Shown here: in pieces, positions 17,654 to 26,217 of the stretch
Numbering within the stretch: the first letter of the stretch is position 1
How the letters are laid out: each line of letters opens with the position of its first letter
Assembly (NCBI GenBank): GCA_041879415.1
Contig: CP090852.1
Coordinates: 1,240,001-1,304,000, forward strand
Direction: 5' to 3'
DNA length: 64,000 bases
From: Vibrio chagasii
Lineage (GTDB): Bacteria > Pseudomonadota > Gammaproteobacteria > Enterobacterales > Vibrionaceae
Program-made: the position numbers and the translations under genes
Notes under the pieces: model-generated
Databases searched by the model: none
What the model was told of the DNA's origin: nothing
The model's input: only the letters and a program-made list of their open reading frames with translations

Positions 17654-18586
17654 ATGGATAAGTTTTCAGACATGGCGATGTTCGTCAGTATCGTTAAGCA
17701 TCAAGGGTTGGCTGCAGCAGGGCGAGAGCTAGGCTTATCACCTGCGACCATGACGGCAAGGTTGCAAGCACTGGAAGAGCGATATGGCGTGAAGCTGTTG
17801 AATCGAAGTACTCGACATGTATCTTTAACTGACTCTGGCGAGCTGTATCACAAGGCGTGTCTAGAGATATTGGATAACGTTAGCGAAGCCGAAAACCTGA
17901 TTCAAAATGGCGTCAAAGAGGTTAAAGGTCCATTAAAGATCGCCGCGCCGAAAGACATCGGTAAGCAATACATTCTTCCGATTCTCTCTGAGTTCTGTCA
18001 GCAATATCCCGACGTGATCCCTTACCTGTATTTGAACGATAACTTGTCGAATATTGCAGAGTCGGGCATGGATGTGGTGATTCGCTACGGAGAGTTGGTT
18101 GACAGCAGTTTGATATCAAGACGTTTATCCCCGAGCCGACGTGTGTTGTGTGCTTCTCCTGAATATCTTGCCAAGCATGGAACGCCTCTAACGCCTCAAG
18201 ACTTAGCAGACCACGATTGTTTGGCAATGCTGCGTAGCAATGAGGAACTCAAGACTTGGCACTTTCAAGATCACGACATGAAGAAGTCGATTACCGTTGT
18301 GCCAAAGCGATTCTCAGACGATGGCGAAGTGATTCGCTACTGGGCATTAAAAGGCGAGGGTATTGCGCTCAAATCCGTGTTGGATGTGCAAGATGACATC
18401 AATAACCAACGCCTTGTTACTTTGCTTAATGGTTATATGAAAAACTTCAATACCTCAACCTCTGTATCGAGCGCCGATTTGAATGTGGTGTACATCAGCA
18501 AGAAGTATCAACCTAAGCGAATTCGACTATTTTTGGATTTCCTAATCGATAATTTTGGTCGTTTGACCGATAAATCAATTAATTAA
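17654..18586 (+). CDS. LysR-family transcriptional regulator
   Basis: About 310 residues. The ATG at 17654 follows AGGAAG at the right distance and is preferred over a GTG at 17633. The N-terminal winged helix-turn-helix (residues 1-60: FVSIVKHQGLAAAGRELG, then LQALEERYGVKLLNRSTR) is followed by a LysR effector-binding domain. The sequence resembles the short-tailed AaeR/DsdC-like group (YLNDNLSNIAESGMDVVIRYG). It is transcribed away from the SDR/MFS/alkene-reductase group and is probably its regulator. Confidence 0.92.
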   Translation: MDKFSDMAMFVSIVKHQGLAAAGRELGLSPATMTARLQALEERYGVKLLNRSTRHVSLTDSGELYHKACLEILDNVSEAENLIQNGVKEVKGPLKIAAPKDIGKQYILPILSEFCQQYPDVIPYLYLNDNLSNIAESGMDVVIRYGELVDSSLISRRLSPSRRVLCASPEYLAKHGTPLTPQDLADHDCLAMLRSNEELKTWHFQDHDMKKSITVVPKRFSDDGEVIRYWALKGEGIALKSVLDVQDDINNQRLVTLLNGYMKNFNTSTSVSSADLNVVYISKKYQPKRIRLFLDFLIDNFGRLTDKSIN

Positions 18587-18686
18587 CGCGATATGACAAA
18601 ACTCTCGAACTGAAAACGAGGCTGCGGACAGAAGTGGCTGAACTGGTTATGATGTGAGCAATACATGGATGTTACTGGAGAGAACA

Positions 18687-19079
18687 ATGAAAATAGTTGG
18701 CAATACGGTGATCAAACCATTTCATAAAGCGACCTGTCACTGCGGTGCGGTGGAGTTTGAGCTCAGCCTACCTAACGGCATCGAAAAGCCGCGTCGCTGC
18801 GATTGCTCTATCTGTCGTCGTAAAGGGGCGATTGTTGGCTCTGTTGCGCTAGATGGTATCAAGATCCTCAAAGGTGCAGAGCATCTCAAGTTATATCAAT
18901 TCAATACCAACACCGCGAAGCACTACTTCTGTTCGAACTGTGGTATCTATACCCACCATCAACGTCGCTCTAGCCCAAATGAATACGGATTCAATATTGG
19001 TTGTTTAGAAGGGGTGAACCCTTTTGATATTGGTGATGTTGTGACCAATGATGGGGTTAATCACCCTGCGGATCGCTAA
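18687..19079 (+). CDS. GFA-family zinc protein (glutathione-dependent formaldehyde-activating-like)
   Basis: About 130 residues from the ATG at 18687, which has GGAG six bases upstream. Zinc-binding cysteines of the CENP-V/GFA fold are visible: CHCG near residue 16, CDCSIC near 37 and CSNC near 83. Proteins of this family are mostly of unknown substrate; true GFA glutathione-formaldehyde activity should not be assumed. An OsmC-family gene begins 10 bp downstream, so the pair probably forms a thiol/electrophile stress operon. Confidence 0.85.
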   Translation: MKIVGNTVIKPFHKATCHCGAVEFELSLPNGIEKPRRCDCSICRRKGAIVGSVALDGIKILKGAEHLKLYQFNTNTAKHYFCSNCGIYTHHQRRSSPNEYGFNIGCLEGVNPFDIGDVVTNDGVNHPADR

Positions 19080-19089
19080 GGAGAAAAGT

Positions 19090-19557
19090 ATGTCGGATTA
19101 TGGTGCTCTGATTCGCTGGCAGAAAGGTGACGATGAGGTATTTAGCGATAATCAATACAGTCGCGGGCATACGTGGGAGTTCGACGGTGGCGTTATTGTC
19201 CCCGCTTCATCATCGCCTCATGTGGTGCCACTGCCACTCTCTGTTGAAGAAAATGTTGACCCTGAAGAAGCGTTTATTGCCGCGATTGCCAGTTGTCACA
19301 TGCTGACGCTTTTGGGCATTGCAGCTAAGCGTAAGTACGTGATTGAGTCTTACGTTGATGATGCGATAGGTGTTCTTGAAGAAGATAAAGCGGGGCGAGC
19401 TTGGGTTAGCCACGTGACGCTTAGACCCCAAATTCAATTTGTTGGTGATAAGCGCCCGACGGATAAACAGCTCGAAAAGTTGCACCATTTGGCGCACAGT
19501 AACTGCTTCATCGCCAATTCTGTAAAAACCGAGATCACGGTAGAGATAGGCTCGTAA
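19090..19557 (+). CDS. OsmC-family peroxiredoxin-like protein
   Basis: About 155 residues from the ATG at 19090, preceded by AAGGAGA. The two redox cysteines of the family are visible, in AIASCHMLTLLG and AHSNCFIANSVK, as in OsmC/Ohr proteins that reduce organic hydroperoxides. An upstream in-frame ATG at 19048 would overlap the GFA gene and lacks a ribosome binding site. It is co-oriented with the GFA-like gene and followed by a terminator. Confidence 0.88.
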   Translation: MSDYGALIRWQKGDDEVFSDNQYSRGHTWEFDGGVIVPASSSPHVVPLPLSVEENVDPEEAFIAAIASCHMLTLLGIAAKRKYVIESYVDDAIGVLEEDKAGRAWVSHVTLRPQIQFVGDKRPTDKQLEKLHHLAHSNCFIANSVKTEITVEIGS

Positions 19558-19592
19558 CCCACACGATTACTCAGTTGTACTCAAGATCAATT

Positions 19593-19626
19593 AAGGGAGC
19601 AACTTAGCGATGCTCCCTTTCTTTAG
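19593..19626 (+). terminator. Terminator after the OsmC-family gene
   Basis: AAGGGAGC (19593-19600) pairs with GCTCCCTT (19612-19619), followed by TCTTT. The stem can extend inward by an A-T pair. Confidence 0.8.
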
Positions 19627-19712
19627 ATAGCGACTGCGATTGATAGGGCGTTGCTCAAGCCGATCTGCTTACAATGACTTCTTCAAAGCGCCTCTCAACA
19701 TATTCAGTTTGA

Positions 19713-20156
19713 TTACTTATCTAACAGAAAATCTAACGCTAATTTGTAGCCTTTTGTGCCCATACCTATGATGGTGCCTGCAGCGACAGGTGAAATGTAC
19801 GAGTGATGGCGGAAAGCTTCGCGTGCATGCACGTTAGAGATGTGTACTTCAACCACTGGTACCTCAACCCCTTTGATCGCATCGTGAAGAGCAATCGATG
19901 TATGCGTGTAAGCACCCGGGTTAAACACAACGCCAGCGCATTCACCTTGAGTAAACTCACGCCCAGCTTTGTGGATGGCATCAATTAGGCTGCCTTCAGT
20001 ATTGCTTTGAAAACACTCAGCGTCATAACCGTACCCCGCTGCGACTTTGCGGCAGTTTTCTTCTACGTCAGCCAGTGTTTCGTAGCCGTATTGTGCAGGC
20101 TCACGTGTGCCAAGTAGATTCAGGTTTGGTCCGTTGAGTATTAAGATTTTTTTCAT
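19713..20156 (-). CDS. aroQ: Type II 3-dehydroquinate dehydratase
   Basis: A 147-residue dodecameric-type enzyme interconverting 3-dehydroquinate and 3-dehydroshikimate. The start at 20156 gives the classic ILILNGPNLNLLGTREP. The catalytic Tyr (QYGYETL), NPGAYTHTS and EVHISNVHAREAFRHHS motifs are all present. It follows the aroE-like gene by 13 bp. The location with quinate/shikimate and protocatechuate genes suggests a catabolic role. It could be an additional or the only type II enzyme of the genome. Confidence 0.93.
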   Translation of the reverse strand: MKKILILNGPNLNLLGTREPAQYGYETLADVEENCRKVAAGYGYDAECFQSNTEGSLIDAIHKAGREFTQGECAGVVFNPGAYTHTSIALHDAIKGVEVPVVEVHISNVHAREAFRHHSYISPVAAGTIIGMGTKGYKLALDFLLDK

Positions 20157-20169
20157 TGGGTCATTGTCC

Positions 20170-21009
20170 TTAACGTAAATTCGCAAGCTGTGTTTGCTTA
20201 AAAGTATTGAGTTGTTGAGTTGAAACTTGGGCACCAGTGAACAGGGTGAACGCATCATGGGCTTGATGGAAAAAGAGCTCAAAGCCACTCAACGTATTGA
20301 TCGATTTCTGCTGTGCGGCTTTTAGAAACTCTGTCTCACGCGGTGTGTATACGGCATCAAAACACCAAGCTTGCTCCTGTAACCAAGAGGTTTCAATTGG
20401 GCAACCGGGTGTTTGATAGTGACCGATGGGCGTGCAATTGAGGACACCGTCTGCTTTCTGTACCGCTGTTTCTAGCGTCGTTTCATTCAAACATACGGTA
20501 TCTATATTCTCAGCCGCAAGTAGCTTCGCTAGGCTATTCATTTTTGTTAGATCCCGGTCATATATTGCGATCTCTGTCGCACCGAGATCGGCCAGTGAAA
20601 AGCAGATTGCTTTGCCGACGCCACCACAACCAAGCACTACTACTTTGCCCGGCTTGTGCTGAGCAAATTGGTTAAATGCAGCGATAAAGCCACTGTAGTC
20701 TGTGTTGTAAGCGATGACCTCTTGGTCACGTTTAACCAGCGTGTTAGCTGCACCGACTCGCTTGGCACAAGGCGCGAGCTGATCGGCGACCGATAGTATT
20801 TGTTCTTTGTAGGGGTAGGTAACGTTGGCTGAATCAATCTCGTTGTCGAACAAGTCTGTAGTGTGCTGGTGGAGTGCTTCTGCGCTGTTGGTGGTCAGCT
20901 CTTCGAGTTGATAGTGCAGTTCAATATTAAGCTTTTCAGCAAGGGCATTGTGAAAATCTGGCGATTGAGAACGTTGGATATTCTGCCCTATGAGTCGACA
21001 TTGAATCAT
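20170..21009 (-). CDS. Shikimate/quinate dehydrogenase (AroE-like, probably catabolic)
   Basis: A 279-residue NAD(P)-dependent enzyme. The substrate domain has SQSPDFHNA and the catalytic lysine motif NVTYPYKEQ (about 63-71), and NTDYSGF holds the conserved Asp. The nucleotide motif GCGGVGKA is near residue 128. It differs from housekeeping AroE at several usual positions, for example PDFHNA where SPxxHN is standard. It is the first gene of a two-gene minus operon with aroQ, divergent from the ligK operon. A likely role is oxidation of shikimate or quinate to the dehydro-acid. Confidence 0.85.
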   Translation of the reverse strand: MIQCRLIGQNIQRSQSPDFHNALAEKLNIELHYQLEELTTNSAEALHQHTTDLFDNEIDSANVTYPYKEQILSVADQLAPCAKRVGAANTLVKRDQEVIAYNTDYSGFIAAFNQFAQHKPGKVVVLGCGGVGKAICFSLADLGATEIAIYDRDLTKMNSLAKLLAAENIDTVCLNETTLETAVQKADGVLNCTPIGHYQTPGCPIETSWLQEQAWCFDAVYTPRETEFLKAAQQKSINTLSGFELFFHQAHDAFTLFTGAQVSTQQLNTFKQTQLANLR

Positions 21010-21292
21010 GATTCACTCCTTATCGTTATTTGTCACTACGCTAGCAAAACCCTCTTTCTCGCGATAATTGTTTTTTCCTAACACCCATTCAATTTTTGAA
21101 GATTACCGATAGTGCAGGGCGCAGCACCTAAGCGGTAACGGGTGTAATTGCACTCCCTATCTCAAAATCTTATACCTTGCGAAATAATTGAAATATCGCC
21201 TTTGTCAGCACCTCTTTATAGTGAATACATCAGCGAGCAGTAACCACCTTTGAAGGGATTCACCTGCCGAAATGTATTAAGAGGGAACACAA
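21010..21292. promoter_or_regulatory. Divergent control region between aroE-like and ligK operons
   Basis: 283 bp without a gene. It contains the inverted repeat TTCAA-TTT-TTGAA at 21088-21100, similar to repeats near the ligC operon and near the TRAP operon. An AGAGGG ribosome binding site lies just before ligK. Confidence 0.5.
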
Positions 21293-21970
21293 ATGCAGAA
21301 CAACGTCGTAGTACAAAATATTCAGCGCGCAGACAAAGAGCTTATTGAAGGCTTGCGTCAATGTGGTGTGGCTACCATTCATGAAGCTCAGGGCCGTAAA
21401 GGCTTATTGGCTCATTACATGCGCCCAATTTTCCAAGGCGACGCGGTTGCGGGTTCTGCATTGACCATCTCAGGTGCAGCGGGTGATAACTGGATGATGC
21501 ACGTAGCGATCGAGCAAGCAAAAGCCGGTGACTTCTTAGTATTCGCACCGACTTCCCCTTCTAATCACGGCTTCTTTGGCGACTTGCTAGCGACATCGGC
21601 GCAAGCGCGCGGCGTGGTCGGCCTTATCATCGAAGGTGGCGTACGTGACACTCGTGACCTGCGTGAAATGAATTTCCCAGTATGGTCTAAGGCGATCTTC
21701 AGTGAAGGTACCATCAAGGAGACACTGGGTTCGGTGAACGTACCAATGAATTGTGCCGGCGCTCTGGTTTACCCAGGTGATGTGATGGTTGCGGATGAAG
21801 ACGGCGTTGTAGTTGTGCGTCGCGAGGAGGCGGAAGAGGTTCTGCATGAATCATTAGCGCGCATGGAACGTGAAGAAGCAAAGCGTGTTCGATTAGCGAA
21901 TGGCGAGTTGGGTCTGGACATCTATCAAATGCGCGGCCGCCTAGAAGAGAAAGGGCTGAAATATGTCTAG
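21293..21970 (+). CDS. ligK: 4-carboxy-4-hydroxy-2-oxoadipate aldolase
   Basis: A 225-residue RraA-fold class II aldolase. It cleaves 4-carboxy-4-hydroxy-2-oxoadipate to pyruvate and oxaloacetate, the last step of protocatechuate 4,5-cleavage. The family pattern is clear: TIHEAQGRKGLL, the magnesium/substrate loop DLLATSAQARGV, and EGGVRDTRDL with the key Arg-Asp. RraA itself is shorter (about 160) and lacks the C-terminal helix seen here. It overlaps the tautomerase gene by 8 bp and heads the operon ligK-galD-ligI-ligA-ligB. Confidence 0.92.
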   Translation: MQNNVVVQNIQRADKELIEGLRQCGVATIHEAQGRKGLLAHYMRPIFQGDAVAGSALTISGAAGDNWMMHVAIEQAKAGDFLVFAPTSPSNHGFFGDLLATSAQARGVVGLIIEGGVRDTRDLREMNFPVWSKAIFSEGTIKETLGSVNVPMNCAGALVYPGDVMVADEDGVVVVRREEAEEVLHESLARMEREEAKRVRLANGELGLDIYQMRGRLEEKGLKYV

Positions 21971-23027
21971 CCATCCCTTCAGTGCACCATGCATGTGGAT
22001 GCGATCTGGTACATCAAAGGGAGCCTATTTCCTGCGCAAGGATTTACCAGAGAACGAGCAAGCATGTGAGCAGTTTTTACTGTCGATGATGGGTACCCCG
22101 GACCCAAGACAGATCGACGGTATTGGCGGCGCAGACCCACTCACTTCGAAGGTTGCGATAGTGGAATCGTCAAAACGTGAAGGCGTCGACGTTGACTACC
22201 TATTTCAACAGGTATTTGTTGACCAAAAGCTTATTAGTGGCAAGCAAAATTGTGGCAATATTTTAGCGGGTGTTGCACCGTTTGCGATTGAACGTGGATT
22301 AGTAGAAGCACAAGAGGGCCAAACCTCGGTCCGCATCTTTATGGAGAACACGCAGCAGGTAGCAACGGTTACTGTGCAAACCCCAAACAAGCAAGTGACC
22401 TATGCTGGTGACTGCCATATTGATGGAGTTCCTAATACCGCGGCTCCGCTAGCGGTCTGCTTTGAAGATACGGCGGGCTCTACCTGCGGTGCTTTATTGC
22501 CAACGGGGAACGAAGTCGACGTGATTGATGACGTGAGCGTAACTCTGATTGATAACGGTATGCCTGTCGTGGTGCTAAGAGCGCAAGATTTTGGCCTCAC
22601 AGGCGATGAATCTCGCGAGCAATTGGATGACAACTCCGAACTTAAGCAACGTCTGGAGTCGATACGCCTGCAAGCTGGGCCAATGATGAATCTCGGCGAT
22701 GTTCGTGAGCTAAGTGTGCCGAAAATGACACTGGTGAGCGCACCTCAATATGGTGGTGGTATTTCAACGCGAACTTTTATCCCCCATCGCTGCCATGCGT
22801 CGATCGGTGTATTGGGCGCAGTGAGTGTCGCGAGTGCCTGCATCTTGAATGACGCCCCAGCAAAGCAACTTGCTGAAGTCGAAATAGAAAAACAAATACA
22901 TATCGATGTTGAACACCCAATCGGAAAGATGAGCGTGGTGCTAGACGTTGAACAAAATCAAGTGAAGTCCGCCGCGATCCTTCGCACAGCAAGAAAGCTG
23001 TTCGATGGCACCGTATTTGGACTGTAA
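21963..23027 (+). CDS. galD: 4-oxalomesaconate tautomerase (GalD/LigU, PrpF family)
   Basis: A 354-residue member of the PrpF/DapF-fold isomerases. The opening CMWMRSGTSKGAYFL and the segments GIGGADPLTSKVAIV and KQNCGNIL match the family, including a cysteine usually placed at the active site. It isomerises 4-oxalomesaconate keto/enol forms so that the hydratase can act. Position between ligK and ligI makes the tautomerase role far more likely than an aconitate isomerase role. Confidence 0.9.
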   Translation: MSSHPFSAPCMWMRSGTSKGAYFLRKDLPENEQACEQFLLSMMGTPDPRQIDGIGGADPLTSKVAIVESSKREGVDVDYLFQQVFVDQKLISGKQNCGNILAGVAPFAIERGLVEAQEGQTSVRIFMENTQQVATVTVQTPNKQVTYAGDCHIDGVPNTAAPLAVCFEDTAGSTCGALLPTGNEVDVIDDVSVTLIDNGMPVVVLRAQDFGLTGDESREQLDDNSELKQRLESIRLQAGPMMNLGDVRELSVPKMTLVSAPQYGGGISTRTFIPHRCHASIGVLGAVSVASACILNDAPAKQLAEVEIEKQIHIDVEHPIGKMSVVLDVEQNQVKSAAILRTARKLFDGTVFGL

Positions 23028-23054
23028 GCCTGCTGAAAATAACAAGGAAGAAAC

Positions 23055-23933
23055 ATGGACGCTGATTACCTACCGTTCCACCCAAATCCAAGCAAGCCGA
23101 AGTTTGTGGTGCCAGAAGGCGCAGTGGACAGCCACTGTCACGTTTTTGGTCCTGCGGCTAAATTCCCTTACTCTCCGGCGCGTAAGTACACCCCATGCGA
23201 CGCGTCAAAAGAGCAGCTTTTTGCCCTGCGTGATCACTTAGGCTTTAGCCGTAATGTGATTGTCCAAGCTTCTTGCCACAGTACAGATAACCGCGCGCTT
23301 GTTGATGCGCTAGAGACCGCTGGTGAGTTAGCTCGTGGCATTGCATTCGTTGACGAAACTGTCACTGACGAAGAGCTACAAGCGATGGACAAAGCCGGCG
23401 TTCGTGGTGTCCGCTTTAATTTTGTGAAGCGCTTAGTTGATACAGTGCCAACTGAAAAGCTTAAAGTTATCGCTGAGAAGATCCGCCCATTAGGTTGGCA
23501 TGTTGTGGTCTACTTTGAAGCGCAAGATATTGATGATGTAACGCCGTTTTTAGAAGAGCTTAACATGACGGTAGTGATTGACCACATGGGTCGTCCTGAT
23601 GTGGCAAAAGGTGTTGATAGCCAAGAGTTCGGCAAGTTTATTTCCCTGATGGAGCGTAACCCAGATATCTGGTGCAAAGTGAGCTGCCCAGAGCGTTTGA
23701 CTCAAACGCCACCGGATTACTCCGATGTGGTGCCGTTCGCTAAAACCTTGGTTGATCTGTTTCCAAACCGCGTACTTTGGGGTACCGACTGGCCACATCC
23801 AAACATGAAGTCACACACTCCAGACGATGGTCACTTAGTGGATGTGATACCACAAATTGCCACTACGGTAGAGAAACAGCAAGCACTACTCGTCACTAAT
23901 CCAATGAAACTTTACTGGCCGGAGAGCGTGTAA
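23055..23933 (+). CDS. ligI: 2-pyrone-4,6-dicarboxylate hydrolase
   Basis: A 292-residue amidohydrolase that opens 2-pyrone-4,6-dicarboxylate to 4-oxalomesaconate. The metal-binding start AVDSHCHVFGP, the QASCHSTDNRALV region, VIDHMGRP and the final WGTDWPHPN are all as in LigI; the enzyme is metal-independent in the characterised member despite the HxH. It starts 27 bp after galD and ends 1 bp before ligA. Confidence 0.94.
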   Translation: MDADYLPFHPNPSKPKFVVPEGAVDSHCHVFGPAAKFPYSPARKYTPCDASKEQLFALRDHLGFSRNVIVQASCHSTDNRALVDALETAGELARGIAFVDETVTDEELQAMDKAGVRGVRFNFVKRLVDTVPTEKLKVIAEKIRPLGWHVVVYFEAQDIDDVTPFLEELNMTVVIDHMGRPDVAKGVDSQEFGKFISLMERNPDIWCKVSCPERLTQTPPDYSDVVPFAKTLVDLFPNRVLWGTDWPHPNMKSHTPDDGHLVDVIPQIATTVEKQQALLVTNPMKLYWPESV

Positions 23934-23934
23934 C

Positions 23935-24285
23935 ATGACTTACCTAAATAATAAGCCGATCCCCGGCACAACCATGTTTGATGGCGCGATGGCGCGTAAA
24001 GGCTATGGCTTGAACAAGATGTGTCATTCACTTAACGAGCAAGCGGGACGCGATGCGTTTTCAGCCGATGAAATGGCCTACTGTGACAAGTATGGACTGA
24101 CGGAAGCTCAAAAGACCGCGATCAAAGAGCGTGACGTTCTAGGGTTGATCGCAGAAGGTGGCAGTATCTATTACCTTGCCAAATTCGTAGGTATGTTGGG
24201 ACTCAACATGCAAGACATTGGTGCAATGCAAACGGGTATGACAGTTGAAGAATTTAAACAGATGTTAGTAGAGGCAGGGAAATAG
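23935..24285 (+). CDS. ligA: Protocatechuate 4,5-dioxygenase, alpha subunit
   Basis: A 116-residue small subunit of the extradiol dioxygenase that opens protocatechuate between C4 and C5. It has the helical LigA-family pattern (FNKMCHSLN-like start, then AIKERDVLGLIAEGGSIYYL). It contributes the lid of the active site and carries no iron ligands. It lies 2 bp before ligB, as expected for an obligate heterodimer. Confidence 0.94.
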   Translation: MTYLNNKPIPGTTMFDGAMARKGYGLNKMCHSLNEQAGRDAFSADEMAYCDKYGLTEAQKTAIKERDVLGLIAEGGSIYYLAKFVGMLGLNMQDIGAMQTGMTVEEFKQMLVEAGK

Positions 24286-24287
24286 TT

Positions 24288-25127
24288 ATGGCAAAGATCG
24301 TTGGCGGAATTACCACTTCCCACATTCCTTCAATTGGTAAAGCAATTGAGAACAATCTACAACAAACTGAATACTGGAAGCCTCTGTTTGATGCATATCC
24401 ACCGATTCACCACTGGCTAGATGAAGTTCAACCAGATGTTGCGGTCGTTTTTTATAACGATCACGGCTTAGAGTTCTTCCTTGATAAGAAACCGACCTTC
24501 GCCATTGGTGCCGCACCAAGTTATAAGAATGCCGATGAAGGCTGGGGTATTCCTACTATTCCAGAGATCAACGGTGACCCAGAGCTGTCGTGGCACATCT
24601 GTAACGAACTGGTTGAGAACGAGTTCGATATTACCATCTGCCAAGAGATGAAAGTTGACCATGGTCTAACTGTACCAATGCAGCTGATGTGGCCAAACTT
24701 CAGCTACGGTCACATGAAGGTGATCCCGGTATGTATCAACGTAGAACAGCACCCAATGCCATCACCTAAACGTTGTTACGACCTAGGTAAAGCGATTGGT
24801 AAGGCAGTAGAAAGCTACGATAAAGACTTGAAGGTTGTTGTGCTTGGCACTGGTGGTCTTTCTCACCAGCTAGACGGTGAGCGTGCTGGCTTTATCAATA
24901 AAGAGTTCGACCTTTACTGCATGAAGAAACTGATCGACAACCCAGAAGAGCTGACTAAGCTTTCGATTTACGACCTAGTAGAGCAGGGTGGTGCACAAGG
25001 TGCGGAATTCATTATGTGGCTTGGTATGCGTGGTGCATTGACGGGCGAGCTTGATGTGCTGAAAAGCAGCTATCACGCACCCGTGTCGAATACCGGCGCT
25101 GGCACCATGTTGATAGAAAACCGCTGA
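24288..25127 (+). CDS. ligB: Protocatechuate 4,5-dioxygenase, beta subunit
   Basis: The 279-residue catalytic subunit. The ferrous iron ligands of the family are visible: His12 in TTSHIPSIG, His in FYNDHGLEFF (about 60) and a glutamate in the C-terminal quarter (GAEFIMWLG or MLIEN region). Other landmarks are DHGLTVPMQLMWP and GTGGLSHQLDGERAGFIN. Product is 4-carboxy-2-hydroxymuconate-6-semialdehyde, handled by LigC, encoded 12 kb away. It ends the operon, with a strong terminator 22 bp downstream. Confidence 0.95.
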   Translation: MAKIVGGITTSHIPSIGKAIENNLQQTEYWKPLFDAYPPIHHWLDEVQPDVAVVFYNDHGLEFFLDKKPTFAIGAAPSYKNADEGWGIPTIPEINGDPELSWHICNELVENEFDITICQEMKVDHGLTVPMQLMWPNFSYGHMKVIPVCINVEQHPMPSPKRCYDLGKAIGKAVESYDKDLKVVVLGTGGLSHQLDGERAGFINKEFDLYCMKKLIDNPEELTKLSIYDLVEQGGAQGAEFIMWLGMRGALTGELDVLKSSYHAPVSNTGAGTMLIENR

Positions 25128-25149
25128 TTACATTAACCGTCAAATGTTT

Positions 25150-25188
25150 AAAAAGCCCCAGAGTGTCATGCTCTGGGGCTTTTTATTA
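25150..25188. terminator. Bidirectional terminator between ligB and the LacI gene
   Basis: AAAAAGCCCCAGAG (25150-25163) pairs with CTCTGGGGCTTTTT (25171-25184). The A-run and T-run allow use on both strands by the convergent operons. Confidence 0.92.
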
Positions 25189-26217
25189 TTAGCAGATTAG
25201 CTTTGTTGAATCTCGTGGGACAATGCTATAGCCCGTGTCGACCACTCTTGGTACAAAGTTCTCATCGTGAAAGCTTTCGAAAGCTAAGTTAGCCAGCTCT
25301 TCAGCGATAATTTGACTATTAAGATTCACACTGGATAGGCTGATTGGAGTCAAACATGAGCTTATTGAGAAGTCACCAAAACCAATTACACTGAGTTGCT
25401 CTGGGATGGCGATACCTCTTTGTGTTGCTTCTAAGATGACGCCGATACCGATCGCATCATTGGTAGCAACAATCCCATCAATGCCCCGATGGTTTGCTAG
25501 GGCTTGCGAGAGATGGCGTCGCGTATCTTCGTAAGAGTTTCGCGTGTAAGGGATATCAATGAGCACTGGCTCTTGTTGCTCTGCACTACGAAGCGCTTCG
25601 CAGTATCCGATATATCGCTTTTGAGCACGTATATCATCTTTATAGCGCGTTGAAAAATAAGCGATTTTCTTACAGCCTGAATCAATAAGATATTGGGTTG
25701 TATCAAAGCCAGATTTTTCGTGTTCAAGCCCGACTCGAATATCGGTATCACCACCTAAATCGAGTAGCTGGATGACAGTCGCAGAGCTTCCTTTAAGCAT
25801 CTTGTTGGTCGCATCAGTATGCTCTTGGCCTGTGATGATTAGAATCGAAGGTGACCACTCAAGCATTGAGCGAACCTGCTCTTCTTCTTTATCTAAGTTG
25901 TGATCATGGGACGCTATTTTTAGTTGGAAGCCTTTTGGGCTAACTAATTCCTCTAACTGCTGCAGAATGTCACTGATCACTTCATTGGCAATAGATGGGA
26001 CAATGACAGAGATGCTTTTGCTCTTGCTCCCAGTAAACTGACTCGCGATCTTGTTGTAAACATAGCCAAGCTCATCAATTGATTTTTGAATCTTATCGCC
26101 AGTTTTCTTAGAGACCTTTTCAGGCTTTCTGATATAGAGAGAAACCGTAGATGGTGAGACGCTCGCGTGAAGCGCAACGTCATCGATCTTAACAGTTTGA
26201 GTGGCTTTTTTTCGCAT
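25189..26217 (-). CDS. LacI-family transcriptional regulator
   Basis: About 342 residues from the ATG at 26217 (MRKKATQTVKIDDVALHA). The helix-turn-helix IDDVALHASVSPSTVSLYI and hinge ELGYVYNKIASQF are typical. The periplasmic-binding-like effector domain follows (SVIVPSIANEV, then DGIVATNDAIGIGV). It is the second gene after the SSS symporter, overlapping its 3' end by 29 bp. It probably represses the symporter and the divergent aldose operon in the absence of a sugar or aldonate. A 14-bp palindrome at 28077 is the best operator candidate. Confidence 0.92.
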   Translation of the reverse strand: MRKKATQTVKIDDVALHASVSPSTVSLYIRKPEKVSKKTGDKIQKSIDELGYVYNKIASQFTGSKSKSISVIVPSIANEVISDILQQLEELVSPKGFQLKIASHDHNLDKEEEQVRSMLEWSPSILIITGQEHTDATNKMLKGSSATVIQLLDLGGDTDIRVGLEHEKSGFDTTQYLIDSGCKKIAYFSTRYKDDIRAQKRYIGYCEALRSAEQQEPVLIDIPYTRNSYEDTRRHLSQALANHRGIDGIVATNDAIGIGVILEATQRGIAIPEQLSVIGFGDFSISSCLTPISLSSVNLNSQIIAEELANLAFESFHDENFVPRVVDTGYSIVPRDSTKLIC

